From SAR116 cluster bacterium (GTDB taxonomy: Bacteria > Pseudomonadota > Alphaproteobacteria > Puniceispirillales > UBA1172), in the NCBI GenBank assembly GCA_002691725.1, contig NZIT01000115.1, positions 1 to 6,294 on the forward strand: a stretch of 6,294 nt of DNA. The letters are read 5' to 3'. Shown piece by piece: positions 4,255 to 6,294 of the stretch; positions within the stretch are counted from its first letter, which is position 1, and every line of letters begins with the position of its first letter. Under the pieces are notes generated by a model. That model was given only the letters and a program-made list of their open reading frames with translations. It did no database searches and was not told the DNA's origin. The position numbers and the translations under genes were made by a program.

Positions 4255-6294
4255 TCAGAACCAATTCACGCTGACGGTAAATGGCGCCAAAGCAACTGTC
4301 ACATGCCCGGCTGGAATGCGGCTCAGCGAAGTCTTGCGTGAAGAGCTGCATCTAACAGGCACAAAAATAGGATGCAATGCTGGTGATTGTGGCGCTTGCA
4401 CCGTTCTTGTTGATGGTGAGCCTGTGTGTTCATGTCTGATGACGCTGGCAAAAGCCGATGGCTGTCATATTGAAACGGTGGAAAGCTTGGCCAATGGATC
4501 AAGTTTGTCGTTACTGCAACAAGCCTTTAGCCGTCATGGCGCTACCCAATGCGGGATTTGCACACCCGGAATGTTGATGGCGGCGGCACCCTTAATTCGC
4601 GCCAACAAAGCACCGAGCCGTGCGGAGGTTGAGGACGCGCTTGGCGGGGTTCTTTGCCGCTGTACCGGTTATACCAAGATTATAGATGCGGTGATGGATG
4701 CCGCGATGGAAAAACCTGCCGCGCCTATGCCTGGCCGGCATGGTGCTGTTGGGGCAAGGGTGGAACGGCTTGACGGCATCCCTAAGCTTAATGGGGATGA
4801 GATTTTTGGTGCTGATTACTGGCCTGAACATGCGCTTACTTTGCGGGTGCTTCGGTCACCTTATCATTCGGCACAATTTACCATTGGTGATTCCGCGGCA
4901 TGGGTGGCGAGGCATGATCTTGTCAGTCATGTTTTTTTAGCTAGTGATATTGATGGTGATAATCAGTTTGGCGTTATCCCGCCAATGGCTGATCAGCCAG
5001 CGCTTGCCGTAGATGCGGCGCGATTCAAAGGCGAAGCGGTCGCCGTCATTGTCGGCAAGTCGCAGGATGTTGCGGCAATGGATATATCCGACTTTCCGAT
5101 TGATTGGACAGAACTGCCAGCAATTATGGATGTCGAGGTGGCGCTTGCCGATGGCACAGCACAGATACATGCGCATCGTGACAACAATATTCTGATTAAT
5201 GGGATCGTCAAACATGGCGATATTGATAAGGGCTTTGCCGCCGCAGATCATGTTGCTGAGATGTCATTTTCCACCAGTTATGTCGAGCATGCTTATATCG
5301 AACCAGAAGCAGGGGTGGCGTGGATGGATGGCGATACGGTTGTCATTCAAGCCTGTACCCAAGCGCCGATTATGGATCGTGATGATACTGCCAAGGTGCT
5401 TGGTGTGCCGGTGGAGAAGATACGCATTATTCCTTCAGCAACGGGTGGCGGTTTTGGCTCAAAGCTTGATGTCTCTGTTCAGCCCTTGCTTGGTCTGGTG
5501 GCGCTTAAAACAGGTCAGCCATGCCGCATTGTCTATTCCCGAAATGAGTCTATGATGTCAACGACGAAACGCCATCCGGGGGTAATGCAGGCGCGGATTG
5601 CGGCTGATAAAAAAGGCCATATCACAGCCATGGAATTCCAGGGTGATTTTAATACTGGCGCCTATGCGAGTTGGGGGCCGACGGTGGCATCACGGGTACC
5701 TATCCATGCATCAGGGCCATATAAAACGCCGAATTATTTAGCGCAAGCTCGCGCTATTCATACGAATGGCCCGCCATCAGGGGCGTTTCGCGGCTTTGGC
5801 GTGCCGCAGTCAACGATCATTCAAGAAGCGCTATATGATGAGCTGGCGGAAAAATGTGATATCGACAGATTAGCCTTCAGACGTCTCAACGCCTTAAAAA
5901 ATAATGATACCACGATCTGTAACCAGTCTCTGCCAGCGGTTGGCATAGATGAATGTCTGGCGGCGTTAGAACCATTCTGGCAAAAGCACCAGCAACAGAT
6001 TGTTGATTTTAATGCCAGGAATAGCCGCAAAAAACGCGGTATTGGTGTGTCATCATGTTGGTATGGATGCGGTAATACGGCCTTGCCAAACCCGTCAACG
6101 ATCAGGCTGGGGGTGACCGCAGATGGTCAGGTTGTCTTGCATCAGGGGGCGGCAGATATTGGTCAGGGCTCAAACACGGTCATACCCCAGATTTGCGCTG
6201 ATGCGCTCGGCCTCCCACTCGCGCATATCTCAATTATTGGCGGCGATACAGCTATCACCCCCGATTGCGGCAAGACCTCGGCCTCACGCCAGAC
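4247..6294 (+). CDS. Fused [2Fe-2S] and molybdopterin-binding subunit of a molybdenum hydroxylase (3' truncated by window)
   Basis: One uninterrupted frame of 682 codons runs to the window edge with no stop, joining what are often two subunits. Residues 1-80 form a plant-ferredoxin-like domain with cluster cysteines C43, C48, C51 and C63. Residues 85-155 form the helical second cluster domain with C102, C105 (QCGICTPG), C137 and C139 (LCRCTGY). A short linker (155-168) leads to the Mo domain from VERLDGIPKLNGDEIFGADY (172-191). Mo-domain landmarks: VEHAYIEPE (346-354), ACTQAPIMDRDD (369-380), GGGFGSK (400-406), R483, SGAFRGFG (511-518) with R515, and the start of a GQGSNT (639-644) Moco loop. 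The catalytic glutamate expected near the C-terminus is beyond the window; about 230-270 residues are probably missing. Electrons would flow from Moco through both clusters to the FAD subunit. The E. coli XdhD group has a comparable fusion. The AFRGFG motif, instead of AYxCSFR, argues against CO dehydrogenase. Substrate unknown: the xanthine-recognising Glu is Leu407 here. Confidence 0.92.
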   Translation, partial: MSDQNQFTLTVNGAKATVTCPAGMRLSEVLREELHLTGTKIGCNAGDCGACTVLVDGEPVCSCLMTLAKADGCHIETVESLANGSSLSLLQQAFSRHGATQCGICTPGMLMAAAPLIRANKAPSRAEVEDALGGVLCRCTGYTKIIDAVMDAAMEKPAAPMPGRHGAVGARVERLDGIPKLNGDEIFGADYWPEHALTLRVLRSPYHSAQFTIGDSAAWVARHDLVSHVFLASDIDGDNQFGVIPPMADQPALAVDAARFKGEAVAVIVGKSQDVAAMDISDFPIDWTELPAIMDVEVALADGTAQIHAHRDNNILINGIVKHGDIDKGFAAADHVAEMSFSTSYVEHAYIEPEAGVAWMDGDTVVIQACTQAPIMDRDDTAKVLGVPVEKIRIIPSATGGGFGSKLDVSVQPLLGLVALKTGQPCRIVYSRNESMMSTTKRHPGVMQARIAADKKGHITAMEFQGDFNTGAYASWGPTVASRVPIHASGPYKTPNYLAQARAIHTNGPPSGAFRGFGVPQSTIIQEALYDELAEKCDIDRLAFRRLNALKNNDTTICNQSLPAVGIDECLAALEPFWQKHQQQIVDFNARNSRKKRGIGVSSCWYGCGNTALPNPSTIRLGVTADGQVVLHQGAADIGQGSNTVIPQICADALGLPLAHISIIGGDTAITPDCGKTSASRQ

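Noticed and set aside
4592..6030. Several short open frames on both strands inside the Fe-S/Mo gene
   Set aside because: All are shadows of the continuous 4247-6294 frame, which has strong motifs throughout; none shows a ribosome site or family resemblance.
4247..6294. Aerobic CO dehydrogenase large subunit (CoxL)
   Set aside because: The region where CoxL carries AYxCSFR (form I) or AYRGAGR (form II) reads GAFRGFG here, and the Fe-S domain is fused in front. This fits the xanthine dehydrogenase/XdhD side of the superfamily.
1..6294. Mobile element, CRISPR array, tRNA or rRNA
   Set aside because: Reading both strands gave no transposase, terminal inverted repeats, regular repeat-spacer pattern or cloverleaf; genes fill nearly all of the window.

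Overview
The window carries two blocks of a bacterial catabolic-type locus around a short regulatory intergenic region. Intermediate base composition, dense overlapping operons and the gene families present suggest a proteobacterium. An alphaproteobacterium, possibly of a marine SAR116-like group, is my best guess, but this is a low-confidence impression and not something the sequence proves.

Block 1 (1-2778, + strand) is a branched-chain amino acid/amide-type (HAAT family) ABC importer in the order permease LivH (only its C-terminal 125 residues are in the window), permease LivM, ATPase LivG, ATPase LivF. All junctions overlap (4, 13 and 8 nt), so this is one translationally coupled operon. 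No periplasmic binding protein gene is in view; it should lie upstream of the window.

Between the blocks, a MarR-family regulator (2794-3273) lies on the minus strand. It converges on livF with a 15-nt gap and diverges from block 2. The 84-nt divergent region (3274-3357) holds a consensus TTGACA -35 hexamer, an imperfect inverted repeat with TTAG/CTAA arms, and a direct repeat of AGTTTGT at 15-bp spacing. These are plausible promoter and MarR operator elements.

Block 2 (3358-6294, + strand) encodes a molybdenum hydroxylase of the xanthine dehydrogenase superfamily: an FAD-binding subunit, then a long open frame running off the window end that fuses the two-[2Fe-2S] electron-transfer domain to the molybdopterin-binding catalytic domain. 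All eight iron-sulfur cysteines are present. Several Moco and substrate-pocket positions differ from true xanthine dehydrogenase (Glu to Leu after GGGFGSK, Gln to Val before EHAYIEP), while the AFRGFG arginine and a second pocket arginine are kept. The substrate is therefore probably not xanthine itself.

Taken together, the locus looks like an uptake-plus-oxidation module: an ABC importer brings in a small, perhaps N-heterocyclic, aldehyde-like or acidic substrate; a three-domain Mo/Fe-S/FAD hydroxylase oxidises it; and a MarR repressor senses the substrate or product. The families are well known. The substrate and the combination are the open questions. No RNA genes, mobile elements, CRISPR arrays or stretches over 300 bases without a gene were seen.
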